The notes under the pieces are model-generated. The model was not told the DNA's origin. It was given only the letters and a program-made list of their open reading frames with translations, and made no database searches. Source: Streptomyces sp. S.PNR 29 (GTDB lineage Bacteria > Actinomycetota > Actinomycetes > Streptomycetales > Streptomycetaceae). From it: a stretch of DNA of 64,000 nucleotides. Made by a program: the position numbers and the translations under genes. Shown here piece after piece: positions 8,946 to 16,573 of the stretch. Where the stretch lies: contig NZ_JANUQM010000003.1 in assembly GCF_030386795.1 (NCBI RefSeq), positions 310,001 to 374,000 on the forward strand. The letters run 5' to 3'. How positions within the stretch are numbered: position 1 is the first letter of the stretch; every line of letters begins with the position of its first letter.

Positions 8946-8964
8946 GGGCCGAAGGGGCCGGCGG

Positions 8965-10575
8965 TCACTGCGGAGTCCTGCGCACCGCCCGCCCCGCCAG
9001 CACGTCCGTCCGCCGTCCGTCCTCGATGACGAACCGCCCGTCGACGAGGACGTACGGGATGCCCGTCGGCAGCGTGCGCGGCTCGGCGAAGGTCGAGCCC
9101 GCCGCGACCGTGGCCGGGTCGAACAGCACCAGGTCGGCCCGGTATCCCTCCCGGACCAGCCCCCGGTCCGGCAGACGCAGCCGGGCCGCCGGGCGCGAGG
9201 TGAGGTGGGCGACGCACTCCTCCAGCGACAGCACCCCCAGTTCCCGTACGTACCGGCCGAGGTAGTGCGGGAACGTGCCGTACGCGCGCGGGTGCGGCTT
9301 GGCGCCCTGGAGGATGCCGTCCGAGCCACCGGTGTGCACGCGGTGGCGCATGATCGCGCGGACGTTCTCCTCGTGGCCGACGTGCTGCAGGATCGTCGGC
9401 CCCAGCCGGTCCGCCAGCAGCAGCCGGCGGGCGGTCACCCAGGGTTCCTCGCCCCGCAGCCGCGCCGACTCCTCAACCGTACGGCCCACGTACTCCGCCA
9501 GGGACGGGTCGGTCACGCCGGAGATCTCGATCGTGTCCCACTCGACGGGCACGCCGTGGCAGCCGTCGGAGCCGAGTACCTCCAGATGGTGCCGGATCCG
9601 CTCGGCCGTCTCCTCGTCCGCCAGCCGCTTCAGAACCGCCTCGGGGCCGCCCTCGCCCGCCCAGCCGGGCAGCAGCGCCGCGAGGGTGGTCGAGCCGGGG
9701 GTGTAGGGGTATGTGTCGAGGCTGATGTCGGCCCCGGCGGCCAGCGCCTCGTCCAGCAGGGACAGCAGCTGAGGCGCCCGGCCCTCGTTCACGCCGAAGT
9801 TCAGGGTGGCGTGGGCGAGGTGGAGGGGGCAGCCCGCCTCCCGGGTCAGGGCGACCATCTCCGCGTACGCCTCCAGGGCCCCGGCCCCGTACGAGCGGTG
9901 GTGCGGGCAGTAGTAGCCCCCGTAGCGCGCCACGACCCGGCACAGCTCGGTGAGTTCGGCGCCCCCGGCGTACATGCCGGGCGTGTAGGTCAGCCCGGAG
10001 GACATGCCGACCGCGCCCTGCTCCAGCCCCTCCGCGACCAGTTGCCGCATCCGGTCCAGCTCCGCGGGTGTGGCGGCCCGGTCCTCCCAGCCGACGGCGA
10101 GGGCGCGGACGGTGCCCTGGGGGACCAGGTAGGCCGCGTTCACGGCGATCCCGCGGTCCAGCCGGTCCAGGTACCCGCCCACCGACCGCCAGTCGATGTC
10201 GATGTCGTCGCCGTACCCGTTCCAGCCGGCGATCGCCCGGCGCACCTCGTCCAGGGTGCGGTCGTCGACCGGCGCGTACGACAGCCCGTCCTGGCCGACG
10301 ACCTCCAGGGTCACGCCCTGCGCGGCCTTGGCGCTGTGGTCGGGGTCGCGCAGCAGGGCGAGGTCGCTGTGGGCGTGCATGTCGACGAAGCCGGGGCAGA
10401 GGACGAGCCCCTCGGCGTCCAGCTCCCGCATCGCTCTGGGCCGCTGGCAGCCCGCGGCCGCCGCCTCCTTGACGATCGAGACGATCCGGCCGCCGTTCAC
10501 CACCACGTCGGCGCGGTAGGAGGGGTCGCCGGAGCCGTCGACGACGTCCGCGTCCCGGATGACGAGGTCTTCCAT
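8965..10575 (-). CDS. N-acyl-D-amino-acid deacylase (amidohydrolase superfamily)
   Basis: Zinc-dependent amidohydrolase of 536 residues that by family removes acyl groups from N-acyl-D-amino acids, releasing the free D-amino acid in the cytosol. The metal-binding HxH is in FVDMHAHSD (His67, His69); further ligands are likely in CPHHRSYG and LHLAHATLN, and the metal-site aspartate in HTGGSDG near the C-terminus. The N-terminal strands and the C-terminal ADLVLFDPATV segment form the usual small beta-domain. The ATG at 10575 is preceded by AGGAGGT. It is 28 bases downstream of the dehydratase-like gene in the same orientation, so the two form an operon whose products act in sequence. D-specificity is inferred from family pattern and context. 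Confidence 0.88.
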   Translation of the reverse strand: MEDLVIRDADVVDGSGDPSYRADVVVNGGRIVSIVKEAAAAGCQRPRAMRELDAEGLVLCPGFVDMHAHSDLALLRDPDHSAKAAQGVTLEVVGQDGLSYAPVDDRTLDEVRRAIAGWNGYGDDIDIDWRSVGGYLDRLDRGIAVNAAYLVPQGTVRALAVGWEDRAATPAELDRMRQLVAEGLEQGAVGMSSGLTYTPGMYAGGAELTELCRVVARYGGYYCPHHRSYGAGALEAYAEMVALTREAGCPLHLAHATLNFGVNEGRAPQLLSLLDEALAAGADISLDTYPYTPGSTTLAALLPGWAGEGGPEAVLKRLADEETAERIRHHLEVLGSDGCHGVPVEWDTIEISGVTDPSLAEYVGRTVEESARLRGEEPWVTARRLLLADRLGPTILQHVGHEENVRAIMRHRVHTGGSDGILQGAKPHPRAYGTFPHYLGRYVRELGVLSLEECVAHLTSRPAARLRLPDRGLVREGYRADLVLFDPATVAAGSTFAEPRTLPTGIPYVLVDGRFVIEDGRRTDVLAGRAVRRTPQ

Positions 10576-10603
10576 GGCCGGTACCTCCTGGGGTCTGTCT
10601 GAC

Positions 10604-11884
10604 CTAGAAGAACGTACGGATGTAGTCGACGACCGTGCCGTCCGCCTCCGCGACCGGGATCAGCGGCCACTTGTCGAAGGACGTGCACGGATGGGACAGG
10701 CCCAGGCCGAGCCAGTCACCGACCTCCAGCTCGGCCTCGGGGGCCGTCCGCAGCCAGGCGTGCTGGTCGGACAGGGCGGTCACCGAGATGCCGGTGGCGG
10801 GACGCTCCGGGCCGCCGCCTTGGGGGCGTACCACCTGGGCGAAGGGGAGGTGGAGGTCGTACGCCGCGTCCCGCTTGCCCGCGTTGACGAAGGCCTGCCC
10901 GGGCGAGGGGCGGGAGACGACCTGGGTCCAGAGGCGGAACGCGGGCTCCAGGGCGCCCTCCTCGGGGACGCGGTTGAAGGGCGTCAACTTGCGGTAGTGG
11001 CCGTCGTCGTGCGAGACGTACGCGCCGGAGCGCAGCAACTTCAGGACGGGGAGGGAGAGTTCGGGGACCTCGGCGAACACCTCGGCCACCGTGTCGAACC
11101 AGGCGCTGCCGCCCGCGCTGACGACGATCTCGTCCGCCGCGGCGAAGCGCCCGGCCTTGTCGAACTCCACGGCCAGCGAGACCAGCCGCCGCAGCCACGC
11201 CCGCACCCGCCCCGGGTCCGCCTGCGGCACCTCGCCCTCGTACCCGGCGACCCCCACCAGCCGCAGGGTCTCCGCGGCCGCCACGGCGTCGGCGACGGCC
11301 GCGCACCCGGCCTCCGTACGGGCCCCGGTACGGGCCCCCTCGCCGGCGGCGAGCTCGACGACGACGTCCAGCGGGCGGGAGGCCCCCTTGAGCGCCGTGT
11401 CCATCAGCTCCACCCCGCGCACGGAGTCCGCGTAACAGACGAGACGGAAGTCCGGGTCGGCGTCGAGCTCGGCGGAGATCCAGCGCAGGGCCGCCGCGTC
11501 GACCAGCTCGTTGGCGAGGAAGACGCGCCGGACTCCGAAGGCCCGCGCGACCCGCACCTGGTGCGGCACGGCGAGCGTGATGCCCCAGGCGCCGTGCTCG
11601 ATCTGGCGGTGGAAGAGCTGCGGGGCCATGGAGGTCTTGCCGTGCGGGGCGAAGGCGAGGCCGTGGCGGGCCGCGTACGCCTCCATGAGCCTCAGGTTGT
11701 GCTCCAGGCGCTCGGCGGAGAGGGCCAGGACGGGGGTGGCGAAACCGCCGGTGAAGAGGTTGCGGCGCTGGGCGGCCAGCTCCCCGACCGTCAGGCCGTC
11801 GGCGTCCGGGGGGAGGCCCTTGAAGCGGTGGTCGACGCGGTCCTCCGCGAGGCGAGCGAGCACTTCCCTGGCGTCCCTGGCCAT
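10604..11884 (-). CDS. D-threonine/D-serine dehydratase-like PLP enzyme (alanine racemase N-terminal fold)
   Basis: Fold-type III PLP enzyme of 426 residues. Lys83 in FAPHGKTSMAPQL is the expected Schiff-base lysine, and the C-terminal HLPFAQVV plus LSHPCTSF resemble the metal-binding His/Cys of DSD1-type D-serine dehydratases. Such enzymes turn D-serine or D-threonine into a 2-oxo acid and ammonia through an enamine/imine. The ATG at 11884 follows GGGAGG at 6-7 bases; an upstream ATG at 11929 lies inside the operator region. It is the first gene of an operon with the deacylase and is divergent from the kinase-IclR-RidA operon; RidA would detoxify the enamine/imine intermediate. An aldolase activity is the main alternative. 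Confidence 0.82.
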   Translation of the reverse strand: MARDAREVLARLAEDRVDHRFKGLPPDADGLTVGELAAQRRNLFTGGFATPVLALSAERLEHNLRLMEAYAARHGLAFAPHGKTSMAPQLFHRQIEHGAWGITLAVPHQVRVARAFGVRRVFLANELVDAAALRWISAELDADPDFRLVCYADSVRGVELMDTALKGASRPLDVVVELAAGEGARTGARTEAGCAAVADAVAAAETLRLVGVAGYEGEVPQADPGRVRAWLRRLVSLAVEFDKAGRFAAADEIVVSAGGSAWFDTVAEVFAEVPELSLPVLKLLRSGAYVSHDDGHYRKLTPFNRVPEEGALEPAFRLWTQVVSRPSPGQAFVNAGKRDAAYDLHLPFAQVVRPQGGGPERPATGISVTALSDQHAWLRTAPEAELEVGDWLGLGLSHPCTSFDKWPLIPVAEADGTVVDYIRTFF

Positions 11885-11906
11885 GCGGGCCTCCCTGATC
11901 AGGCAC

Positions 11907-11936
11907 ATTGCGCTATGTGCAATGCTCATTGCGTAT
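11907..11936. promoter_or_regulatory. Divergent operator with three ATTGC half-sites
   Basis: Three alternating half-sites are visible: ATTGCG (11907-11912), GCAAT (11919-11923) and CATTGCG (11927-11933). They form the inverted repeat ATTGC-N7-GCAAT and the perfect palindrome GCAATG-CT-CATTGC (11919-11932). The position, 23 bases before one start and 85 before the divergent one, suits control of both operons. The IclR regulator encoded at 13061 is the obvious candidate to bind here; that is inference. Confidence 0.65.
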
Positions 11937-12020
11937 ATCGCTCACCGCTGTCTAACATCTCGGCCACGCGGGGTCAACGAAAGCCGCGTCCCGTCCAGCC
12001 GACGAGGAGCTACGACCATC

Positions 12021-13064
12021 GTGACCACCACCGGCCCCCGCGACGCCTCCGATGTCGTGGACGTCGTCACGCTCGGCGAGTCCATGGTCACCTTCCTGCC
12101 CTCCCGCCCCGGCCGCCTGGCCGACGTCCCCAGCTTCGACCGCGCCATCGGCGGCGCGGAGTCGAACGTGGCGTGCGCGCTGGCGGCGGCCGGGCACTCG
12201 GTGCGGTGGATCAGCAGAGTGGGCGCCGACGGGTTCGGCGACCACCTGGTCGAGACGATCGGTGCGTACGGCGTCGACGTCTCGGCCGTACGGCGGGACC
12301 CGGCGCGACCGACCGGCGTGTACTTCCGCACGGCGGGGGACCGGGCGACCGAGGCGCACGAGGTGGCGTACTACCGGGCCGGTTCCGCGGCCTCGGCGAT
12401 GTCGGTGCAGAACGTGGACGCGGAGGCGGTGCGCTCGGGACGTGTGCTGCACCTGACGGGGATCACCGCGGCGCTGTCCGAGGGGTGCGCGGGCCTCCTG
12501 CGCGAACTGACCGGCCCCCACCCGGGCCGGCCGCTCGTCTCCTTCGACGTCAACCACCGGCCCGGGCTGTGGAAACGGAACGACGGTGCGCGGGTGCTGC
12601 GGGAGCTGGCACGAGGGGCGGACATCCTGTTCGTGGGGGAGGACGAGGCGCACCAGGTGTGGGCGCTGGACGGAGCCGACGCCATCAGGGCCGCGTTTCC
12701 CGGTCCCGAGGTCCTGGTCGTCAAGCAGGGCGCACGCGGGGCCACCGTGTTCGACAAGGGAGACGTCACCTTCGTCCCCGCCCCGCACGTCGACGTCGTG
12801 GCCGCCGTCGGTGCCGGTGACGCCTTCGCCGCCGGGTTCCTCTCCGCCACCCTGCGCGGGCGCCCCGTCCGCGAGCGCCTCCGCCACGGTCACCTGATGG
12901 CCGCCGCGGCCCTCACCGTCCCCGGCGACCTCGCCGCGCCCGCGGCCCCGCACCACACCGACCGCCTGGCCGCTCTCGACGACGAAACGTGGGGGAGACT
13001 GCGACTCGGCCCTGGGTGGACAGACACCGTGGACCGGGCCGAGAGGGAGGCACGCACGCCATGA
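12021..13064 (+). CDS. kdgK: PfkB-family sugar kinase (2-keto-3-deoxygluconate kinase-like)
   Basis: Cytosolic kinase of 347 residues. The N-terminal VVTLGESMVTFLP and IGGAESNVACALAAAG match the PfkB ribokinase fold of the 2-keto-3-deoxygluconate kinase group, and the anion-hole/catalytic motif VGAGDAFAAGF lies near residue 270. The GTG at 12021 is preceded by GAGGAG; longer upstream frames run through the operator. It overlaps the IclR gene by ATGA and so is the first gene of a three-gene operon with IclR and RidA. The presence of a sugar-acid kinase beside D-amino-acid enzymes is unusual; the true substrate could be a hydroxy- or keto-acid from the same pathway. Confidence 0.82.
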   Translation: MTTTGPRDASDVVDVVTLGESMVTFLPSRPGRLADVPSFDRAIGGAESNVACALAAAGHSVRWISRVGADGFGDHLVETIGAYGVDVSAVRRDPARPTGVYFRTAGDRATEAHEVAYYRAGSAASAMSVQNVDAEAVRSGRVLHLTGITAALSEGCAGLLRELTGPHPGRPLVSFDVNHRPGLWKRNDGARVLRELARGADILFVGEDEAHQVWALDGADAIRAAFPGPEVLVVKQGARGATVFDKGDVTFVPAPHVDVVAAVGAGDAFAAGFLSATLRGRPVRERLRHGHLMAAAALTVPGDLAAPAAPHHTDRLAALDDETWGRLRLGPGWTDTVDRAEREARTP

Positions 13065-13822
13065 GCCAGACCGTCGACCGCGCGCTCAGCATCCTGCCGC
13101 TGCTCGCCGAGGGGCCCGCCGGCCTCGGCCAGGTCGCCGACCGCCTCGGCGTGCACAAGTCCACGGCCCTGCGCCTCCTGCGCACCCTGCACGAGCACGG
13201 CTACGTCTACCGCCAGTCCGACCAGCGCTACCGCCTCGGCGCCCGCCTGATCGCCCTCGCCCAGGAGGCGATGGAGAACCTCGACGTCCGCGAGATCGCC
13301 CACCCCCACCTCGTACGCCTGAACGAGAGCTGCGGACACACCGTGCACCTCGCCGTCCACGAGGAGGACGAGGTCCTCTACATCGACAAGGTGGAGAGCC
13401 GTTACCCGGTGCGGATGTACTCCCGGATCGGGAAGCCGGTCGCCATCACGGTCGCCGCCGTCGCCAAACTCCTCCTGGCCGACCTCCCCGAACCCGAGCG
13501 CCGTGCCCTCGCGGAGAAGCTCGACTACCCCCTGTACACGGCCCGTTCGACACCCGACGCCGGCGCGTTCCTGCGGGAGCTGGAGAAGGTGCGCGAACAG
13601 GGCTGGGCCGCCGACCTCGGCGGCCACGAGGAGTCCGTCAACTGTGTCGCCGCGCCCATCCGCGGCGCCGACGGCCGGGTGGTCGCCGCGATGTCGGTCT
13701 CCGCGCCGAACGTCGTCGTCACCGCCGACGAACTCCTCACCCTGCTCCCGCTGGTGCGCCGTACGGCGGACGCGATCAGCGGCGAGTACTCCGGCAGAAC
13801 ACCAGTGAAGGGACCCGTATGA
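13061..13822 (+). CDS. IclR-family transcriptional regulator
   Basis: Regulator of 253 residues. Residues about 5-65 form the winged helix-turn-helix (LGQVADRLGVHKSTALRLLRTL), followed by the linker and an IclR effector-binding domain of about 170 residues (HTVHLAVHEEDEVLYIDKVES; NCVAAPIRGADGRVVAAMSVS). The start ATG overlaps the kinase stop (ATGA), and its own stop overlaps the start of the RidA gene, giving tight translational coupling. IclR proteins bind small acids; here the effector is probably a substrate or product of the D-amino-acid pathway. The likely target is the ATTGC half-site cluster at 11907-11936. Confidence 0.93.
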   Translation: MSQTVDRALSILPLLAEGPAGLGQVADRLGVHKSTALRLLRTLHEHGYVYRQSDQRYRLGARLIALAQEAMENLDVREIAHPHLVRLNESCGHTVHLAVHEEDEVLYIDKVESRYPVRMYSRIGKPVAITVAAVAKLLLADLPEPERRALAEKLDYPLYTARSTPDAGAFLRELEKVREQGWAADLGGHEESVNCVAAPIRGADGRVVAAMSVSAPNVVVTADELLTLLPLVRRTADAISGEYSGRTPVKGPV

Positions 13823-14229
13823 CCGAGAAGATCGCGCTCACCCCCACGACCCACACCACCCCGCCGGCGAAGTTCTCGCACGGCGTGCGCAAGGGCAACA
13901 TCCTCCAGGTCGCCGGTCAGGTGGGTTTCCTCCCCGCCGAGGAGGGCAAGCCGCCCACGCCCGCCGGCCCCACCCTGCGCGAGCAGACCCTCCAGACCCT
14001 CGCCAACGTCAAGGCGATCCTCGAGGAGGGCGGCGCCTCCTGGGACGACGTGATGATGATCCGCGTCTACCTCACCGACGTGGACCACTTCGCCGAGATG
14101 AACGAGATCTACAACTCCTACTTCGAGGAGCAGGGCCTCACCCAGCCGCCCGCCGCGCGTACGACGGTGTACGTCGGCCTGCCCGCGGGTCTCCTCGTCG
14201 AGATCGACGCGCTGGCCGTCCTGGGCTGA
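13819..14229 (+). CDS. RidA/YjgF-family protein
   Basis: Small protein of 136 residues of the Rid family. RidA hydrolyses reactive enamine/imine intermediates released by PLP dehydratases. Family signatures include the SHGVRKGNILQVAGQVG strand-turn-strand, the helix QTLANVKAILEEGGASWDDV, and the C-terminal ARTTVYVGLP in which the arginine is the one that binds the carboxylate. It overlaps the IclR gene by ATGA and ends the kinase-IclR-RidA operon. Its presence next to a D-serine/D-threonine dehydratase-like enzyme makes biochemical sense. Confidence 0.92.
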   Translation: MTEKIALTPTTHTTPPAKFSHGVRKGNILQVAGQVGFLPAEEGKPPTPAGPTLREQTLQTLANVKAILEEGGASWDDVMMIRVYLTDVDHFAEMNEIYNSYFEEQGLTQPPAARTTVYVGLPAGLLVEIDALAVLG

Positions 14230-14336
14230 CCCTCCCTCATCGCATGGCCGTGGTCGACCGTGTTCGTGTAGGTGTCTGATAACGAAGTCGGGCCTGACTG
14301 TGCCCGGCACAGGATTCTCGACCATACTGCTCCGCT

Positions 14337-14873
14337 GTGGAGCAGCGCATAGGTTCGAGCAGCCAGCCCCTGGAAGGTGCCGGATTCGACCCGGCTTTCA
14401 TCCCCGGGCTCACCTCACCCGCGTCCGGCGAGCCGGAGGACGACGCCAGGCCGGAGAAGGCGGTCGCGGAGGAGGAGGTCAACAAGGACGCGGTTCCGGA
14501 GGAGGCCGAGGAGGCCGTCGACGGGGAGCCGGAGGTCTCCGAGGAGGCCGACGACGACGCGGAGGCCGAGGAGGAGGTCTCCGACGGGCCCGTCTTCGAG
14601 GCTTCCGACCGTCGCGCCAGGATCGTCGCCGACGGCAAGGGCGTACGACTCCGCCTGGACGAGGAGGAGTGCGAGTTCCGCTGGGACGAGATCGGAGCGA
14701 TCGAGACGGAGACGGGCCGCTTCGGCAAACGGTTCACGGTGACCGTGCACACTCCTGACCGCCGCTGGTACCCGATCGAGATCGAGGCGACGGCCAGGAG
14801 CCGCTTCAAGGAGTGGGAGTCACAGCTGGACGCGGTCCTCGACGCGTATTTCGAGGAGGCCGAGCAGGCCTAG
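14337..14873 (+). CDS. Acidic protein with a C-terminal beta domain, function unknown
   Basis: Protein of 178 residues that I do not recognise. Residues about 30-85 are an extremely acidic low-complexity tract (runs of EEA, EEV and DDD), probably disordered. Residues about 88-178 look folded, with alternating strands ([47 protein letters not shown]) and a final helix, reminiscent of a PH-like fold. The GTG at 14337 has no clear Shine-Dalgarno and may be leaderless. The 3' end overlaps the convergent carboxypeptidase gene by 4 bases. No signal peptide or membrane segment. Confidence 0.72.
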   Translation: MEQRIGSSSQPLEGAGFDPAFIPGLTSPASGEPEDDARPEKAVAEEEVNKDAVPEEAEEAVDGEPEVSEEADDDAEAEEEVSDGPVFEASDRRARIVADGKGVRLRLDEEECEFRWDEIGAIETETGRFGKRFTVTVHTPDRRWYPIEIEATARSRFKEWESQLDAVLDAYFEEAEQA

Positions 14874-16225
14874 CCGCAGTACTGGGCCTCCTTGCCGATG
14901 GACCTGTACATGCAGTCCGCGTTCTCCAGCAACTGCAGCACGGCGTCCCGGTTCCGTGAAGTCTCCCGCTCGATGACCTCGTCGGGCGGGTAGAACCCGC
15001 CACCCGCACTGGACGACGGGTACATCTCGAAGGTGTAGCCGAAGATCTTCTGGTTGCCCCACAGCCAGTCGTCGATCGACCCGTCCGTGATGTACAGGTC
15101 GCTGGACTGCTCCGGCGTGTACCCGTTGCTGGCGGCCATCTTCTGCCCGACGGTCTTGAAGGCGTTGTAGTCGTCGGCCGTCATCCCGGTCGTCGTGTCC
15201 GAGTAGGTGTAGCCGAACGGCCACAGCACCAGCTCGCTGTACGTGTGGAAGTCGATGCCGGCCTTGATCTGCTGCACCCCGCCGACGACCCGGCTGCGCA
15301 CGAAGTCGGCGACCACCTTGACCTCGGGCGCGGATTCGGCCGAGGCGCCCCGGTAGGTCTCGGAGGACGTCGAGCCCGAGGAGCCGCCGCAGCAGCCCCA
15401 ACGGTGGTTCCAGTTGCGGTTCAGATCCGTACCGACGTATGAGGAACCGGAGTTGGGCTGGCGGTTCTTGCGCCACGAGCGGTACGAGCCGGACGCGATG
15501 TCGTACTCGCCGCCGTCCGGGTTGAGGTCGGGGAGGATCCAGATCTCCCGGTTGTTCACCATGTTGGTGATCCGGGAGTCGCTCCCGTACCCCGCGCCGA
15601 GCTCGCGGAGCAGGTACAGCGCCATCTCCACCGTCAGGTGCTCACGGGCGTGCTGGTGGTGGGTGAGGAGAACCTCCGGCTCGTTCTCGTCGCTCGCCAC
15701 ATTGTCGCTGATCTTGATGGCGACGATGTCCCGGCCCTGGTACGACTTGCCGATCACCCGCTTGCTCATGATGTTCGGGTAGGCGGCGAGCCGCTGGTTG
15801 ATCTCCGTGTTCATCTCGGCGTAGTTGTGGTACCGCGAGTCGGCCGAGGGGAAGTCGTAGAGCCGTACGTCGCCCTCCCCGCCGGAGCGGTCCGGGGCCG
15901 TGCCCATCGGCGTGACGTCGTACCCCTGCTGGCGCAGCTTCTTGATCTGGTCGGCGCGGCCGGACACGACGACGGTGTGGTCGTCGGCCTCGTCCACCGT
16001 CACACCGGACCGCTGAAGTGCCGTACGGGACTTGGCGTCCGAGTGCATGTGGACCTCGTACTGCCGGATGTCCTCGGCGGAGGGGGCCGCCTTGTGGGCG
16101 CTGTCGGCGCTGGCGTCGGCAGCCGTCGCGGAGAGGGGCGCAGCGAGGGCGAGGGCGAGGAGGGCTGCCAGGGCGGCGGTCCGTCTGCCGCCGCGGGCGC
16201 CAGAGCCGCGTATGCGAAGTCGCAT
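14870..16225 (-). CDS. Secreted zinc carboxypeptidase (M14 family)
   Basis: Exported metallocarboxypeptidase of 451 residues. The ATG at 16225 follows AGGAG at 6-7 bases and starts a signal peptide (RGGRR, a long Ala/Leu core, SATA-A). A propeptide-like region follows, then the M14 domain from about residue 120. Zinc ligands are His and Glu in [13 protein letters not shown], with the third His in GIDFHTYSE; the catalytic Glu is in [16 protein letters not shown] and a DLNRNW segment mark the substrate pocket as in Streptomyces carboxypeptidases of broad A/B specificity. It overlaps the acidic-protein gene end-to-end by 4 bases. Confidence 0.93.
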   Translation of the reverse strand: MRLRIRGSGARGGRRTAALAALLALALAAPLSATAADASADSAHKAAPSAEDIRQYEVHMHSDAKSRTALQRSGVTVDEADDHTVVVSGRADQIKKLRQQGYDVTPMGTAPDRSGGEGDVRLYDFPSADSRYHNYAEMNTEINQRLAAYPNIMSKRVIGKSYQGRDIVAIKISDNVASDENEPEVLLTHHQHAREHLTVEMALYLLRELGAGYGSDSRITNMVNNREIWILPDLNPDGGEYDIASGSYRSWRKNRQPNSGSSYVGTDLNRNWNHRWGCCGGSSGSTSSETYRGASAESAPEVKVVADFVRSRVVGGVQQIKAGIDFHTYSELVLWPFGYTYSDTTTGMTADDYNAFKTVGQKMAASNGYTPEQSSDLYITDGSIDDWLWGNQKIFGYTFEMYPSSSAGGGFYPPDEVIERETSRNRDAVLQLLENADCMYRSIGKEAQYCG

Positions 16226-16573
16226 GAAGTCTCCTAGTTTCTCCAGGAATTCCGGGATCTCCGGAGGTGGGGGAGGGGAGCTGGGGGGTGGTTCTTCCGT
16301 GCGACGTGCTGCCGGTGCGGGCGTGGCGCTCATCGTTCTGGTTATGGCATGACCCGGTCAAGAGTGCGCCAAGGGGTGAGTGGCGGGGCGGTCGGAAATC
16401 GGCCGGGCAGTGTACGCGTGTCCGTGTCGCGCGGTGCTGTCCGCAGCGAAGTGCACCCGGCGGTGTGACCGGCGTGTGCATCAATGCCGGGGCTGCGGGG
16501 AGAGTGAAGGTCCGCGCAAGGGGAGCCGGAGCTCCGGCTCCCCGGACCACACCCCCCAGAGGACTGGCTGATC
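16226..16573. other. Divergent intergenic region (348 bases) without a gene
   Basis: This gap separates the carboxypeptidase and the LuxR regulator, which are transcribed away from each other. It holds the large palindrome at 16509-16548 and a smaller one, TGACC-C-GGTCA, near 16349-16359, whose minus-strand reading TTGACC could be part of a -35 element for the carboxypeptidase. No convincing reading frame or RNA gene is visible. Confidence 0.6.
16509..16548 (+). promoter_or_regulatory. Nested palindrome in the leader of the LuxR regulator
   Basis: A perfect 24-bp palindrome (arms GGGGAGCCGGAG and CTCCGGCTCCCC, no spacer, 16520-16543) lies inside an outer inverted repeat GGTCCG / CGGACC (16509-16514 and 16543-16548). 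It ends 25 bases before the ATG at 16574. It could be an autoregulatory operator or a hairpin in the mRNA leader close to the ribosome site. Confidence 0.6.

Noticed and set aside
10559..12820. A 753-codon open frame on the plus strand opposite the D-amino-acid genes
   Set aside because: It is antisense to two well-supported enzymes and runs through the operator; its composition (Arg/Gly/Val/Asp-rich, no domains) is that of a GC-rich shadow frame.
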